Positions 33,827-46,828 are shown, counted from the stretch's first letter. The stretch: DNA of 64,000 bases from Vicia villosa (GCF_029867415.1 NC_081182.1:17234497-17298496); one strand, 5' to 3'. A program made the numbers and translations. The notes: generated by a model from the sequence alone, not told the origin.

Positions 33827-34510
33827 GAACTTTAATTTTGGGAAGGAGAACTTCAGTTGATCAGGTTGGCTTTTGCCTCAGAGGGCCAATCTTACGTTCA
33901 TATATCATTCTAATATGCAATCAACACTGGATTATCCAAGATTGTGGTCTGATTCCTTACAAATAATTTCAATCCCGATCTTCTCAAATATCTAATAACA
34001 TTATCGCACTTTTTTTGCCACATACATCTTCCCTGATATTCTATAGTTTCTACTCTCTTATATTCTCTCTTTTTCACCTTCTCATCTTTTTATAAATGTT
34101 ATGTATTTCAGTTTTGTTTTTATCGCACATCTTCTTCTCTAATCTCTAAACCTTTTTTTCTTTTTCACCTTCACTAATCTCCTGTCTCTTCTATTTTTTT
34201 GTTTCATTTTAATAATTTTTATATTGTTTTATGCTATTATTTTTTGTTTAATATTCCACTTTTGTCTAAATTAATTTTTACATATTAAATAGAAAATTAT
34301 TGTCAAAATATGACGAGTTTTTTTGTTGTTAGATAGTGTATGAATGTCTAACTACAAAATATACGTGTAGGTATGGCTTAGTATCGCACATCTTTTTATG
34401 TTGTCATCTATACGTGTAGGTATGGCTTAGTAAAATATTTATAAAAAACCGAACCAACCGAACCGAACCAAACCGCATTAGTTTGGTTTGGTTGGTTCGG
34501 ATTTTTTTTG

Positions 34511-34790
34511 AAAGCCAACCGTGGAGACTATGGACCACGCCAGCGTGTCCTTTGCGGACGTGGCGCTCGAGGTCTTGGAGGTCGCAACCTAGGTGTTGGC
34601 CGTGGTGGATATATCAACCAAGGGTTGGGTATTAGGATAGGTCTCTAAAAATCTTATCTTGTCGATTTCCCCCTTTCCCCTCCCAATAATGCCCTTAACG
34701 ATGTCATCAATGTGCGTACAATGCTATCTGTCATTTTTCAGAGGCGATGGAAACCGCTAACTTTTATGTGTAACACTTTGTAGCTTTAAT
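34511..34790 (+). pseudogene. Array coding-like segment, copy 1
   Basis: The shared segment reads ANRGDYGPRQRV followed by a run rich in Arg and Gly (CGRGARGLGGRNL) and YINQGLGIRI in one frame. Here an in-frame stop interrupts it soon after IRIGL. GC content is clearly above the flanks, suggesting a former exon. I do not recognise the parent protein; the RG-rich part resembles nucleic-acid-binding RGG tails in general. Confidence 0.5.
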
Positions 34791-36027
34791 TTTTGGGAGG
34801 AGACCTTTAGTTGGTCAGGTTGGCTTTTACCTCGGAGGGCCAATCTTGCGTTCATATATCATTCTAATATATAACCAACACTAGATTATCCAAGATTGTG
34901 CTCCGATTCCTTACACATAATTTCAATCCCAATCTTCTCAAATATCTAATAACATTATCGTACTTTTTTTCCCACATACATCTTCCCTGTTCTTCTATAA
35001 TTTTTACTCTCTTATATTCTCTCTTTTTCACCTTCTCATTTTTATATAAATGTTCCGTATTTCAGTTGTTTTTATCGCACATCTTCTTCTCTAATCTCTA
35101 AAAAAAATATTTTTCATCTTCATTAATCTCCCGTCTCTTATATTTTTTTGTTTCATTATAATAATTTTTATATTGTTTTATGATATTATTTTTTGTTTAA
35201 TATTCCACTTTTGTCTAATTTAATTTTTACATATTAAATAGAAATTTGTTGTCAAAATATGACGAGTTTTGTTGTTATTTGATAGTATATGAATGTCTAA
35301 ATGCAAAATCATGTTGTCATCTATATGTGTATTTATGGCTCAATAAAATATTTGTAAAAACTGAACCAACCAAACCGAAGCAAACCGCATTACTTTGATT
35401 CAGATTTTTTTTAAAAGCCAACCGATCCAAACCAAACCGCACCATTTTCCTCTTGCGGTTCAGATGGTTTTTTTTCCGTCAAAACTGCCCAAACAGCACC
35501 TCGAAACACCCTTAATCCTTACACATAATTTCAATCCGATCTTCTCAAATATATAAGAACATTATCGCACTTTTTTTGCCACATACATCTTTCCTGTTCT
35601 TCAATAATTTCTACTCTCTTTTTCACCTTCTCATTTTTATATAAATGTTACGTATTTCAGTTTTGTTTTTATCGCACATCTTCTTCTCTAAACTCTCAGC
35701 TTTTTTTCTTCTTTTTCACCTTCACTAATCTCCCATCTCTTCTATTTTTTGGTTTCATCATAATAATTTTTATATTGTTTTATGTTATTATTTTTTGTTT
35801 AATATTCCATTTTTGTCTAATTTAATTTTTACATATTAAATAGAAAATTGTTGTCAAAATATGACGAATTTTGTTGTTATTTGATAGTGTATGAATGTCT
35901 AAATACAAAAATATTGTTGTCATCTATATGTGTATGTATGGCTTAATAAAATAATTGTAAAAAACCAAACCATCCGAACGGATCCAAACAACTTTAGTTT
36001 GGTTTGGTTTGGTTCGGATTTTTTTTA

Positions 36028-36304
36028 AAAGCCAACCATGGAGATTATGGACTACGCCAGCGTGTCCCTTGCGGACGTGGCGCTTGAGGTCTTGGAAGTC
36101 GCAATCTAGGTGTTGCCGTGGTGGACTTATCAACCAAGGGTTGGGTATTAGGATAGGTCTCCAAAACTCTTATCCGGTAGAGTTATCCCCTTTTCCCTCC
36201 CAATAATGCCCCCAACAGTGACATCAATGTGCGTATAGTGATATCCGTCATTTTTCTAGAGGCGATAGAAGCCGCTAACTTTTATGCGCAACACTTTGAA
36301 GCTT
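36028..36304 (+). pseudogene. Array coding-like segment, copy 2
   Basis: Same segment as at 34511, with scattered substitutions and a small deletion near 36110 (GTGTTGCCGTGG where the others have GTG(T/C)TGGCCGTGG) that shifts the RG-rich frame. Non-functional. Confidence 0.5.
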
Positions 36305-37164
36305 TTGCCTCAGAGGGCCAATCTTGTGTTCATATATCATTCTAATATACAATCAACACTGGATTATCCAAGATTGTACCTTGATTAGGGGTGTTGAATA
36401 CCAAATCAACCCAATAGAAAACCGCAAACCAAACCAAGCCAAACCGAAACCGCAAAAAACCGCATTTGGTTTGATTAGTTTGGGCCATCTTTTAACTAAA
36501 CAGCACGGTTCGGTTTCGTTTGTATTTTGTAAATTTAATCAAGCCGCATTATGTTACAACCTAACTTTTACTTAACTCTCATCCAACCAAAACTTAAACC
36601 TATAATACAATAGCCTTATGATTACAAACAGTTTTCTCATCCTTACACATAATTTCAATTCTGATCCTCTCCAATATCTAATAACATTATCACACTTTTT
36701 TTGCCACATACATCTCTCCTGTTTTTCTACAGTTTCTTCAATCTTATATTCTCTCTTTTTCACCTTCTCATCTTTTTATAAATGTTCCGTATTTCAGTTT
36801 TGTTTTTATCGCACATCTTCTTCTCTAATCTCCAAATCTTTTTTTTTCTTTTTCACCTTCACCAATCTCCCGTCTCCTCTATTTTGTTGTTTCATTATAA
36901 TAATTTTTATATTGTTTTATGCTATTATTTTTCGTATAATATTCCACTTTTGTCTAATTTAATTTTTACATATTAAATAGAAAATTGTTGTCAAAATATG
37001 ACGAGTTTTGTTGTTGTTAGATAGTGTATGAATGTCTAAATACAAAATTATGTTGTCATCTATATGTGTATGTATAGCTTAGTAAAATATTTATAAAAAA
37101 CCGAACCAACCGAACCGAACTAAACCGCATTAGTTTGGTTTGGTTGGTTTGGATTTTTTTTTGG

Positions 37165-37445
37165 AAAGCCAACCGTGGAGACTATGGACCACGCCAGCGT
37201 GTCCCTTGCGGACGTGGCGCTCGAGGTCTTGGAGGTCGCAACCTAGGTGCTGGCCGTGGTGGATATATCAAACAAGAGCTAGGTATTAGGATAGGTCTCC
37301 AAAACACTTATCTTGTCGATTTTCCCCCATTTCCCCTCCCAATAATGCCCCTAACAATGTCATCAATGTGCGTACAGTGCTATTCATCGTTTTTCAAGAG
37401 GCGATGGAAGCCGCTAACTTTTATGCGCAACACTTTGTAGCTTTA
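37165..37445 (+). pseudogene. Array coding-like segment, copy 3 (open 101 codons)
   Basis: Here the frame from 37135 to 37440 is open, giving 101 codons: a tract derived from TTGGTTTGG repeats, then ANRGDYGPRQRV, the Arg/Gly-rich run and YIKQELGIRIG. A 1-bp change shifts the end relative to copy 4. The upstream ATG lies in repeat DNA, so translation is doubtful. Confidence 0.45.
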
Positions 37446-39264
37446 ATTTTTGGAAGGAAACCTTTAGTTTGTCGGGTTGGCTTTCACCTCGGAGGGTCAT
37501 TTTTGCGTTCATATATCATTCTAATATACAATCAACACTAGATTATCCAAGATTGTGCTTCGATTCCTTATACATAATTTCAATCCCGATCTTCCCAAAT
37601 ATCTGATAACATTATCGCAATTTTTTTCCCACATACATCTTCCCCGTTCTTCTATAATTTCTACTCTCTTATATTCTCTCTTTATCACCTTCTCATTTTT
37701 ATATAAATGTTCTGTATTTCAGTTTTGTTTTAACCGCACATCTTCTTCTCTAATCTCTAAAAAAAAAAATCATCTCCACTAATCTCATGACTCTTATATT
37801 TCTTTGTTTCATTATAATAATTTTTATATTGTTTTATGCTATTATTTTTTATTTAATATTCCTCTTTTGTCTAATTTAATTTTTACATATTAAATAGAAA
37901 ATTGATGTCAAAATATGACGAGTTTTGTTGTTATTTGATAGTATATGAATGTCTAAATACAAAATCATATTGTCATCTATATGTGTATGTATGGCTGAAT
38001 AAAATATTTGTAAAAAACCGAACCGAAGTAAACCGCATTAGTTTGGTTCAGTTTTTTTTAAAAGCAAACCGAACCAAACCAAACCGCACGATTTTCCTCT
38101 TGTGGTTCGAATGGTTTTTTCGTCAAATCCGCCCAAACCGCACCGCGAACACCCCTAATCCTTACATATAATTTCAATCCGATCTTCTCAAATATATAAT
38201 AAAATTATCGCACTTTTTTTGCCACATACATCTTTCTTGTTCTTCTATAATATCTACTCTCTCTTTCACCTTCTCATTTTTATATAAATGTTCCGTATTT
38301 CAGTTTTTTTATCGCACATCTTCTTCTCTAATCTCTTAACTTTTTTTTTCTTTTTCACCTTCACTAATCTCCCGTATCTTCTATCTTTTGTTTCATTATA
38401 ATAATTTTTATATTATTTTATGCTATTATTTTTTGTTTAATATTCCACTTTTGTCTAAAGTAATTTTTACATATTAAATAGAAAATTGTTGTCAAAATAT
38501 GATGAGTTTTGTTTTTATTTGATAGTATATGAATGTCTAAATACAAAATCATGTTGTCATCTATATGTGTATGTATGGCTCAACAAAATATTTGTAAAAA
38601 TTGAACCAACCAAACTCAAGCAAACCGCATTAGTTTGGTTCAGATGTTTTTTAAAAGTCAACCAATCCAAACCAAACCGCACGATTTTCCTCTTGCAGAT
38701 CGGATGGTTTTTTTCCGTCAAAACTGTCCAAACAGCACCGCGAAACACCCTTAATCCTTACCCATAATTTCAATCCGATCATCTCAAATATCTAATAACA
38801 TTATCGCACTTTTTTTGCCACATACATCTTTTATGTTCTTCAATAATTTCTACTCTCTTTTTCACCTTCTCATTTTTATATAAATGTTCCGTATTTCAGT
38901 TTTGTTTTTATCGCACATCTTTTTCTCTAAACTCTCAACTTTTTTTCTTCTTTTTCACCTTCACTAATCTCTCATCTCTTCTATTTTTTTGTTTCATCAT
39001 AATAATGTTTATATTGTTTTATGTTATTATTTTTTGTTTAATATTCCATTTTTGTCTAATTTAATTTTTACATATTAAATAGAAATTTTTTGTCAAAATA
39101 TGACGAGTTTTATTGTTGTTAGATAGTGTATGAATGTCTAAATACAAAATTATGTTGTCATCTATATGTGTATGTATGGCTTAGTAAAATATTTGTAAAA
39201 AACCGAACCAACCGAACCGAACCAAACCGCATTAGTTTGGTTTAGTTGGTTCGAATTTTTTTAA

Positions 39265-39547
39265 AAGCCATCCGTGGAGACTATGGACCACGCCATCGTG
39301 TCTCTTGCGGACATGGCGCTCGAGGTCTTGGAGGTCGCAACCTAGGTGCTGGCCGTGGTGGATATATCAACCAAGGGTTGGGTATTAGGATAGATATCCA
39401 AAACTCTTATCTTGTCGATTTACCCCCTTTTCCCCCTCCCAATAATGCCCCTAACGATGTCATCAATGTGCGTACAGTGCTATCCGTCATTTTTCCAGAG
39501 GCGATGGAAGCCACTAACTTTTATTCGCAACACTTTGTAGCTTTAAT
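39265..39547 (+). pseudogene. Array coding-like segment, copy 4 (open 101 codons, best preserved)
   Basis: Open from 39246 to 39551. After the RG-rich part the frame continues INQGLGIRIDIQNSYLVDLP, then NNAPNDVINVRTVLSVIFPE and NFYSQHFVALI. This is the longest uninterrupted reading of the captured segment. No known domain recognised. Confidence 0.5.
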
Positions 39548-39900
39548 TTAGGAAGGAAACCTTCAGTTGGTCAGGTTGGCTTTTGCCTCGGAGGGCCAAT
39601 CTTGCGTTCATATATCATTCTAATATACTATCAACACTGGATTATCCAAGATTGTGCTCCGATTCCTTACACATAATTTCAATCCCTATCACACTTTTTT
39701 GCCACATACATCTTCCCTGATCTTCTATAGTTTCTATTCTCTTATATTCTCTTTTTTTCACTTTCTCATCTTTTTATAAATGTTCCGTATTTCAGTTTTG
39801 TTTTTATCGCACATCTTCTTCTCTAATCTCTAAAAAAAATTCTTTTTCATCTTCATTAGTCTCCCGTCTCTTCTATTTTTTTGTTTCATTATAATAAATT

Positions 39901-40035
39901 TTAGGGTTAAATATACAAACCCCATGTAATATTAGCGAAATTCGGTTTAAGCCCCTGTAAAAGATTTTTTTTTAAAACCACCCTCATAATTTCTAGATTC
40001 CGTTGATATAGCCCTCGTGCAGCCTAGATTCCATT
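39901..40035. mobile_element. MITE end, Mutator-like style
   Basis: TTAGGGTTAAATATACAAAC then GCGAAATTCGGTTTAAGCCC resembles one end of the common plant MITEs with GTCCCTGTAA-type arms. The matching right arm was not found, so it is a one-ended remnant. Confidence 0.4.
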
Positions 40036-41600
40036 TTTTATTCCTCTCACATTTCTTTTAGTTCGTAAGTGCATAGGGTTGATTGATATATAAACATTAG
40101 TTTTGTTCTTTTATCAAACGATGTGGGACTAAAAGTATAATAGCTGTTGCTATTACTGAAGCAACAAAATAGCTAGTTGTCTGCTTCAACTACTTCACTA
40201 CACAACAACAACACCTCTATCACTGTCAAACCCACTAGTGCATTAGTGATGGTTAAATCTCTGTTGAAGCTCACACAATTCCTTGAATCACACACACACA
40301 CTTAAAAACATTGAGAATCCTCTCAATTTTTTTTAACTAAAACAACAAAAAAAAGTTTTTTGGGCCTAGCTTTTTTATTAGGGGATTGTCTGCTTAATCA
40401 AAAAAATATTATTTTTAAGTTATCTAATCGATTGGATTTATAGGCTAAATAATTATATGATGCATAATTAATTCTATAATTGATTATTATAGTCTATTAT
40501 AGTCTCTTAATGATTGGTAACTGGTCACTATCCAAATATTCTATTTTTACACAAATAATTGATTATTTGCACCGCATATTTGATTAGCTAATCAATTAGG
40601 CCAATTAATTGGTGTTGGATGAGAATATGGAAAACAAAGGTCTAGAAAAAGGGTCGAATATACCCTTTTTCCAATTAGACTTTTTTAGAAAATAATTTTA
40701 GGTTCTATGTACGAAATCAGAGATTTTAAAAAGTGCAAAAGCAAAACACAAAATACGAGAGCTTGAAATCGTCTCAATGAAATAATACATATGAAATGGT
40801 ACATGATGTTATATATGCATTTGATTACTTCGAATGCACGTTAATCACAAGACCACACAATTAGCCTTTCAACAAAGTTATTCAAAACACATAGTTTATA
40901 CATTATATAAAACATGATTTAAGTCATGATACTTCAATAAGATTGATACACCACAGACCTAAGCTTATGCAATAAATTGCTATAAAAAATTCCAACTTAT
41001 GTGGTATACAATCAATGCAAACATGCAACAACAAGGTAGTTAATGCTTGAAAAGTAAAAGAGGTAAGGGAAGAAGAAAAGATACACAACGATATATAGTG
41101 GTTCGACTGTCGTCCTTACATTTTCTACTCCAGCCTTTAATGGCGCTAAAACCATTGAGAAATAATCATGATATTTGATTATTTTGATAAGTGTTTTGTT
41201 AACAACATGATGTTAAACAATAAACCACAATATTGATGCTGACACTTTAAACTGCTAACAAAACAAGATCTCAAAAAACCTTGATCAAATGATTCTTCAC
41301 ATGCACAATAATTCTACTCCAAGTATTCGTGTGTAGCCATCAACCCTTTGATCCGACTAATTTTTTGTTCTGAGCGATTGTAATGGCTAAGCATTCATTG
41401 AACAACTCTCAACTTTGTCTACGAACAAACTTTCTCGCAACTTCGAGTAAGCTCAACAGAAACCCTAACTTGTAATTTAGCTTTTAAACTTATTTCAAGA
41501 TATTAAATAGTTACAATACTACAAATAAAATGGTCAAAATAAAATTTAATAATTAAAACGTTATAAATGATTGTTGAGTCTGTATCTACTAAGATGAAAT
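40036..41600. other. Intergenic, possible decayed LTR, no gene
   Basis: CGATGTGGGACTA at 40119 and TATAGTGGTTCGACTGTCGT at 41095 have the flavour of a Copia LTR read in reverse. Termini and frames are lacking. No gene recognised. Confidence 0.35.
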
Positions 41601-41616
41601 AGAATCATCTATAAAG

Positions 41617-41985
41617 GCTTAATACTCTTTTTAGTCCCGTACTAATACCTTTGGGTTTATTTTGGTCCTATATCTTTTAAAACGTTCAAGTTAGTCCCAT
41701 ACATTGTCAAACAGTATCAAACTAATCCTTTCTATCAAATATTGCCAAACGTGTTCGTTGAGGTGGTTGTCCTTTTCATCACCTCCTTCTTCGTTGATGC
41801 TGATGTGGCATACAGGTCATCATGAATCCAAACAAAATTTCGAAAAATTTGCCTTAGCCTAGAATTGAAGGCGGATTTTTTTGAATTTTATTTAAATTTT
41901 TTATGACCTGTATGCCACGTCAGCATCAATAAAGAAAGAGGTGATGAAAAGGACAACCGCCTCATCTGAGTGATCTGACATATCA
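41617..41985. mobile_element. MITE with inner inverted repeat, right end truncated
   Basis: The left end GGCTTAATACTCTTTTTAGT is followed by AGTCC motifs. Inside, 41766-41821 (GGTTGTCCTTTTCATCACCT through TGGCATACAGGTCAT) pairs with 41901-41965 (ATGACCTGTATGCCAC through AGGTGATGAAAAGGACAACC). The right terminal segment expected after 41985 is missing. Confidence 0.6.
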
Positions 41986-42582
41986 TTTCCACTAACATCA
42001 TCGTCTATAAATAAATATGATAAACACATTAAGCTGTAAGCAAAACAGGAGAGAAAAGCATAATAGTCAAGGAAGATAGACACACATCTTGTTTCCATCA
42101 TAAATATGGAAAATATGATAATAATATGCCAACTGATGATATGAATGACACATATGCTAACTAGTATTTGAGATCCTAAAAGAGATAAAAGAGAAAAACT
42201 AGCTGTGTCCTTCTTAAAGTCTGCTAAGGGTTATTTTTTTACTATTTGTGAATGGAATAATTGATATATAATATATGTAATATAAATAAGTGAACAGAAA
42301 TTAGATAATGGTATATTCATATTTGTTTGGAAAATAAGTTTTCATATTCTGATACTATATAAGTAACAAAATTGAGAGATATTGATGTGAGTCTCACACA
42401 CACACACAAACAAGATCATACAAAACAAAACTAAATTTCTGTAAACTTCTTGTATATTTATATATATTTAATTAAATGAAGTTATAAGAAGCTGTGAAAA
42501 GCATAAAAGATACATTGATTTGCTACAATGACATTTTAAAGCTTCTCTCCGCTCTTATGATCAAATCGAACCGAACCCTTCT
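41986..42582. other. 3' flank of the beta-galactosidase gene
   Basis: AT-rich; contains a short CACACACA run near 42400. It probably includes the 3' untranslated region of the minus-strand gene. No other gene seen. Confidence 0.5.
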
Positions 42583-45500
42583 CTAGTAAGAACACTTTGC
42601 TTGTATAGCAAGATTCTTCACCAAATCCGGGCAAGCATCACCACCTTTCATGTTGAAGTTTGCACGGTTCACTGCAACCAAACATGCTTCTTTCCCCAAG
42701 CATTCCTTCTCAACGACGCTTTTAGCAGAAGCGTCGTTACAGGTTCCGAGGTTAAACATTCCACAAACACCAGAAGGGTTACCAAAGCTTGCGAATTCGA
42801 TAGCCACAATCTTTTTGCCCGTGGCACATTTGAGTGAAGCCTGTGGCCCTGAAGTTTTGGTGACTGCACGGAACTGTCCGTGTCTAGATACCCACGAATT
42901 GACATTGGCAGGATCGTTCTCTCGGATGTTACTGCAGATAGTGTCTCTGTCAACATTCATTATCTCAATATTTTCGGGAGAGGCCTTTTCGTCTTCCAAT
43001 ATAACAAGCAAATTGTCTTTGGCGTTAAGGTAAGATCTCGGGATATGGTACTCTGATTGAGTTGGTATACCGAGAGGAGAAAGGAAGCTCATCCAGTGAC
43101 GGCCGATGCTCTTACCGTTCACCCAAATCATGCCTTTTCCCATACCTGTCATCCTGATAGCAACTGGACTTTTTCCTTCTGGTGTGGCGAATCTCGTCTT
43201 AAACCAGGAGACAGGGCGCGCAGGCCCTGCTACTGGAGTCCACTTAACGTTCTTTGATCCTTCCTCGGTGAAAACTCGAAGTTCCTCACCTTTGAGACCA
43301 ACCTGAAAATCAAATTTTGTATATTATGACACTGCCTTCACTTGAATGTATAGCAAAAATGAATAAATTCGGCTTCGATTTTACCTTATGGCCCCAACCG
43401 TTGTTTGATAGATCAATTGTTCTGGCGAGACCAATGATGAATATGGTATCGGGTCCTGCACTCCTAGCTTCCATGTAAGATCCACTGTCCTGTATTATTT
43501 CAAGCAATAAAACATTAACAATAGTTTGTTTAGTCGTGGTCGTTAGTTAAAAAGGGAAAAGTGTCTTACTGGTAGTCCAACAGTGGTAGCCAAGAGGGAT
43601 ACGTAGTTGGTTCCAACCTTAAAGTTTGCAGGTTTCTCAAATAGAAAAGATTTCTTTTCATGGGAACCATGTCCAAAGCCTATTTAAAACCGAAAGTTAA
43701 AATCATATCAAATTTCTTACCTCTTACAGAAATAGCCATTTATTCAGTACTAAAGTTTGTGTGCTTACCAATGTATTGTCCATTAACAAATGCGGATAGT
43801 GTGTGTCCAAGTGTCTCAATGCTAAGAACCGGAGTTGCTCCACCCTTATTTGGCATGTCTGCTTGAGTCAAATTAAAGCTGCAGAAGAAAATACATTATT
43901 TCACATATATATACGATATAGCGAAGCAACGAGCGAGCCAATTTTACGGTTGAATGAATGAATCCTCACCTAGTGGTGAACCATCCGTAATCAGAGGTGT
44001 CTTTAAGCATGGTGTAAAGCTCAACTGGTTTTAACTCAGTTGGTGGGACTTTCTTGGCATTTACAATTGGCTCAGAAAACACCTCCCATTTGAAGTTGTT
44101 TGCGACAGCAGACTTCACAAAGTTCCTTGAATTATGTTGGGATACAATCTGTTTGATCATTATATGACGAACGAAACAATCAATTATCATCGTAGTTCGA
44201 TGGTTGGAAATAATGTACAATAAACACATAAGTTAGATAGGTAGATGATTACGCTTTGTGTGTTGAAAACAACAGTCTTGCAATCGGGGAGGACGCTGAT
44301 GGAATGTGCAGGCAAGAAGTAGTTAGAACCTCTGAAACTGATGGTAGCTGCTTGAGTAGTGTGGTTGTTAGTGATAAAAGCAGCACAGATATTTCCTTCT
44401 TTCTTCTCAAATAATCTAACCTGCACAATGTGTTACGTTTCAAAGTTATTACGATGAAGATTCCTGCGTATTGCATATGCATAACTTTACTATACCTCGT
44501 GGAAGGCGTTGATCTTCTCGACAGTGGGAACACCTCCAAGAATAGCCTTTCTGCAAAGGAGCATAGCCTTATGTGCATCCCTAAGATGACTCCATTTTGG
44601 TTCCCTCTCAAGACCATATTCATCGAGAGGAGCCTGGTCGTAGTATTGAGTTGTTGTAAAGGCGGAGCTGGTTCTTCCAAAGTTTGTTCCACCATGGTAC
44701 TACAATTCAATCACTCATTCAAGTTAAGTTGAGTCACCATTTGCATTACATTACAATTATATAGTAATAATAATAATAATTACCATATAGTAGTTGACCA
44801 AATTTCCATTCTTGGAGAAAAATCGGGCAACTGAGAAGGCAAGATCTTCTGCAGATCTCTTAGATATAGAATCACCAAAAGATCGGTATTGGGCAGTCCA
44901 ATTTTCAGTCCATAGAGCTGGCTTGTATGGCTTATTTGGTCCGGTAAAGGTATCACCACAATGTCTTCCATTGCATGCATTGATCTGCCAAATAAATTAT
45001 TAGTCTTAGCACTTTCTTTCGTGCATAAATTGTATATATAAAGTGTCGTTAAGACAGTTCAGTTGGTAACTGTGCAGGAATATCTGATTGCAGGGGAGGC
45101 GAGTTTGAATCTGCGACATCTCTGTTATTCACCCTTAAGTGGTGAAATTTCTTCCACTAGGCTATTAGACCTAGAAGAAATTGTATATATAAAATAATGA
45201 AAAACATTTCAATCAATTAACTTACGACGGGATCAGGAGCGTCAGTTTGCTTGCACATGATCCACGGAACACCAACATCGAAAGCTACTGCCATATTTGC
45301 AGCCCATTGGACATATCTTTTTCCGAACTCTTTATAGGCACGTTGGACATGGTTGTACTCATTTTCAATCTGTGCCAAGATGATGGGTCCTCCTTGGGGA
45401 GCAAAGAGTTTCTCATCTTTCATCATTTGTATAACTTTTCCTACAAATGCTTGCATGTGTTTCTTATATGGTTCATTATCAGTACGAAATACCATCCCCT

Positions 45501-46205
45501 TAACCTCTCTTAGCCAATATGGAAGACCTCTGATATACAAAATTGTTTCTCGAGTTAAAAGAATCATCATAATAATATTAAACAATGTATAAACATACAT
45601 ACACACATACCCGTGATTCCATTCGGCTTGAATGAAAGGTCCAACCCTGAGAGTCACATACATGCCTTTCTCTTGAACCAACTTAATGAACTTCACCAAA
45701 TCACAGTTGCCTTCAAAGTTGAACTGCAAAATAATGCAAGTTTACGACCACATTCACATCACATAAACAAATTGCATACATTCGTGGTTTTATAAATTAT
45801 ATACCTTGCCTTCTTCTGGCTCATGAGCATTCCAAAACACATAAGTTTGAATAACATTCAAACCCCCATGTCTTGCTCTTTCAAGAATGACTGGCCACAT
45901 CTGCACACAACATCATAATCCATTATTCATTGTTATTATAACAATAATCAATGATGAATATAATAAAGAAAGACGAGATTATATACATCAGGAGTGCTGC
46001 GAGTGTAATGGATGGAACCGGAGAAGAGAAGCTCGCGTCTTCCATTAACAAAGAGTGACTTGCCATCATAAGTAACATTGTGAATATTAGCTACGCGGTT
46101 ATGTTGTGCCTTTCCCTTACCAGCATTGCCACCTTTTGCGGCGACAATGGCAGGTAAGAGTACTAATAATATGGAAAGGAATGCGATGGTGCGAAGGCGG
46201 GTCAT
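42583..46205 (-). CDS. BGAL: Beta-galactosidase (GH35) with C-terminal SUEL/galactose-binding lectin domain
   Basis: Twelve exons join in frame to 842 residues: 46205-45987, 45900-45805, 45723-45611, 45529-45226, 44984-44784, 44699-44496, 44420-44253, 44148-43970, 43878-43769, 43679-43570, 43489-43385, 43302-42583. All introns are GT-AG. The enzyme removes terminal beta-galactosyl residues from cell-wall glycans in the apoplast. Residues 1-23 are a signal peptide. The GH35 barrel shows [14 protein letters not shown], the acid/base E200 in AQIENEYN and the nucleophile E271 in [19 protein letters not shown] is present at about 312. Beta-sandwich domains follow, then a roughly 85-residue cysteine-rich lectin domain ([20 protein letters not shown] to the end, with CLGKEAC), as in many plant BGALs. 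The length is normal for the family and no lesion is seen. Start: the ATG at 46205 precedes the hydrophobic leader. Intron 4 holds a SINE. Confidence 0.93.
45027..45193 (+). mobile_element. tRNA-derived SINE in intron 4 of the beta-galactosidase gene, with 16-bp target-site duplication
   Basis: The insert is 45043-45177 (135 bp), flanked by AAATTGTATATATAAA at 45027-45042 and 45178-45193. It shows an A-box-like TCAGTTGGTAACTG near 45059 and a B-box-like GAGTTTGAATC near 45100, 30-odd bp apart, as in tRNA-derived SINEs. It lies antisense to the gene and away from both splice sites. Confidence 0.75.
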
Positions 46206-46359
46206 GTTTGTTTGAATCAAACAAACGTGACACGCGATCGTTGATGATTAAGGTGGTTCGAAACTAGAGGAGTATGAGCCTACACCTGGCCTGGATCCTT
46301 CTTCTCAATTCGAGGGAGAAGGTGCCAGAAGCAGCTGGTTCTCAATGTTCAATGAGGAC

Positions 46360-46369
46360 ATTTAAATAG
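46360..46369 (-). promoter_or_regulatory. Possible TATA box of the beta-galactosidase gene
   Basis: CTATTTAAAT on the minus strand lies about 155-165 bp before the ATG, allowing a leader of about 125 nt. No better TATA-like sequence lies nearer. Confidence 0.4.
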
Positions 46370-46745
46370 AGGTGTGAGAGGGACAACAGACATAGTATAA
46401 GGCTTGGAGAAAACCTCGTATCTCCACTGAAAATTATTAGCCGAAATTGTTTTGTCTTGATCCTATAACTGAGTTCCACATACTATTTTTGGTCATAACA
46501 TTAAACAAGCAATCTTTAAATTCATATTTAGAATTACTCTTTTATTTTGCATGTAAATCAATCATAGTTTCATAGTCCTTATAATATATCAATTCTTAAA
46601 TTTTATTTTATACAAACATCAATCCAATTATACTTCATGACCAGCTTGTCCTAATAACTTGTTTTACACTCAATCATCATAACATAATGTTAGCATTTCA
46701 CATAAAAAAAATTGTAAACAACTGAATGATAATTGTGTACATAAG

Positions 46746-46747
<2 letters not shown>

Positions 46748-46826
<79 letters not shown>
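46748..46826. repeat. (TA)n microsatellite, left flank of a nested element
   Basis: About 79 bp of pure TA repeat. A second TA run lies at 52511-52546, at the other side of the nested insertion, consistent with insertion of the outer element into one TA tract. Confidence 0.95.

Positions 46827-46828
<2 letters not shown>

Larger units (their letters stand above)
33827..39900. repeat. Composite tandem array, eight copies in long (about 930 bp) and short (about 600 bp) forms
   Basis: A block starting near CCTTACACATAATTTCAATC and running through ATTATCGCACTTTTTTT, GCCACATACATCTT, GTATTTCAGTTTTG and TCGCACATCTTCTTCTCTAA recurs at about 33951, 34908, 35515, 36635, 37563, 38157, 38754 and 39661. 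In four units the block is followed by a GC-richer, coding-like segment (listed separately). In the other units it is followed by a short tract of ACCGAACC/AACCAAACC repeats ending AACACCC(C/T)TAATCC, which looks like a hAT-type terminus. The long unit at 36384 has the opposite terminus TTAGGGGTGTT. Frames annotated across the ACCGAACC tracts are artefacts. Confidence 0.85.

Noticed and set aside
35924..38767. Several 60-114-codon frames with Lys/Pro/Asn or Phe/Leu repeats
   Set aside because: They follow ACCGAACC tracts or T-rich DNA repeated in every array unit; no codon-level conservation is evident.
42601..45003. Plus-strand frames inside the beta-galactosidase gene
   Set aside because: Antisense shadows of exons whose minus-strand reading is a recognised protein.
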